Source: Lingula anatina | Lineage: Eukaryota; Brachiopoda; Lingulata; Lingulida; Lingulidae | DNA: 64,000 nt | Reading direction: 5' to 3' | Assembly (NCBI RefSeq): GCF_001039355.2 | Contig: NW_019775771.1 | Span: 124,001-188,000, forward strand | Shown here: piece after piece, positions 63,084-64,000 of the stretch | Layout of the letters: each line of letters opens with the position of its first letter | Numbering within the stretch: the first letter of the stretch is position 1 | Made by a program: the position numbers and the translations under genes | The notes under the pieces: generated by a model | What the model was told of the DNA's origin: nothing | What the model saw: only the letters and a program-made list of their open reading frames with translations | Databases searched by the model: none

Positions 63084-64000
63084 AACCCTTGTAGAATATG
63101 AATTAGCAGCAATTTGAGAATACTGAATGGAAGAGTGTTAGGAAATTCATTAGGGTACTACACATGTTACAATCAAAAGGGCTGTAGTGCAGTGGATTAT
63201 GCAATTTTGAGTGATAAGCTAGTTGATAGTGTAAAGTATTTCACTGTTCACCCAATTGACTATATCTCAGATCACTGTCTTCTAGATCTTACAATTGCAA
63301 GGAAGGGTTTCAAGGAGTCACCAAAAGTTATTCCCCTCCGAAAATTTAAAGTTCAGTACATCTGGGGCATCGACTCTGCAGATAAATTCCTCAGTGAACT
63401 GGAAAGTGAAAAAAACATAGAAGCCATATGTGAATTTCAAACTAGCACCTTCCTAACTACTAAAGAGGGAGTAAATAAGGCATGTCAGTCTTTAACTAAA
63501 ATCCTAGATGACGCAGCTAGTGCATCAATGCGTACAAAATGACTGTCAAAGAAAAATGGTAATGAGAGAAAAAGGAATAAAAAACAGCCCTGGTTTGACA
63601 ATCAATGCATTGAAGTAAAACGGAATATTAAACACCTCGGGAGACTACTCCACAAAAACCCGAATAATCACTTTCTCTCACACTTATCTTCAAGCTTGCA
63701 AAAAGTACAAGAAAACTTCTGAAAAAGAAAAAACAAGAACATAAAGACAACCTCCTTGAAAAGCTTTTGAACATTGAAGAAAAGAATCCCAAAGAATTTT
63801 GGCAAATTATCAAAAAACTTAAAAAAAGAAGAGGATCAGAACAACCTTATTGCCCCTGAGGTATGGCACAATTACTTCCAACAACTGTGTGGTATCCCGC
63901 CTCTAGGTGACAATGACATTGATGATGAATTGAAAAAATATGAAGATTGCCCTGGGGATCCCAAACTAGATGACCCTATAACCATTCTGGAGGTCCAAAA
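63084..64000 (+). pseudogene. Broken LINE: endonuclease end and linker
   Basis: From about 63108 the frame reads LRILNGRVLGNSLGYYTC, AVDYAILSD and YISDHCLLDL, the C-terminal blocks of an APE-type endonuclease (the SDH motif is intact). A stop at 63541 breaks the frame. Beyond it, QPWFDNQC, LLHKNPNN and, after a frameshift, NPKEFWQIIKKLKK follow, the linker that precedes the reverse transcriptase in such elements. It runs off the right edge. It lies on the opposite strand to the NO VEIN-like gene and probably sits in its upstream intron. Confidence 0.78.

Overview
The window is eukaryotic, AT-rich animal DNA. Coding sequence is split by GT-AG introns, the proteins carry metazoan extracellular modules (VWC, ShK) and an otopetrin-type channel, and the introns are full of MITEs, a tRNA-derived SINE, LINE fragments and microsatellites. 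A marine invertebrate is the best guess. I cannot name the species or phylum. One 423-base N gap (42588-43010) and a single N (30494) mark assembly joins.

Layout. (1) 1.7-25.4 kb, plus strand: three tandem genes for secreted proteins with the fold signature of bacterial family-3 extracellular solute-binding proteins (the amino-acid ABC-transporter binding proteins). I rebuilt them as 8-, 9- and 9-exon genes of about 301, 297 and 297 residues with matching intron phases. Copies 2 and 3 are a recent duplication of a unit of about 9-10 kb that includes their flanks; copy 1 is more divergent and lacks six residues around the GGFTGL stretch. Because copies 2 and 3 are so alike, insertions present in only one can be read against a natural empty site in the other. 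(2) 25.9-27.7 kb, minus strand: a two-exon otopetrin-like multi-pass membrane protein, tail-to-tail with copy 3. (3) 28.2-34.4 kb: mostly repeats: a decayed LINE reverse transcriptase, two PIF/Harbinger-like elements with 3-bp CWG target duplications, a diverged tandem array, and a SINE with an unusually long target duplication. (4) 34.5-44.5 kb, plus strand: a modular secreted gene with five complete split VWC-like domains plus one half, three ShK domains and Gly/Thr/Ser- and Pro-rich linkers. Its 5' end is not visible, and its last three exons occur twice, once on each side of the N gap. (5) 45-57 kb: sparse; possible minus-strand exons of an unassigned secreted protein, tRNA-like tandem repeats and dispersed repeats. 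(6) 57.6-62.9 kb, minus strand: the 3' six exons of a NO VEIN/sacsin-like gene ending in a DUF3883 nuclease-like domain. (7) 63.1-64.0 kb: a broken LINE running off the right edge.

There is no sign that these genes form one pathway. The likely biology is an expanded secreted small-molecule-binding family next to unrelated membrane, matrix and intracellular genes. All models come from reading ORFs, splice signals and phase agreement by eye; no database search was possible.
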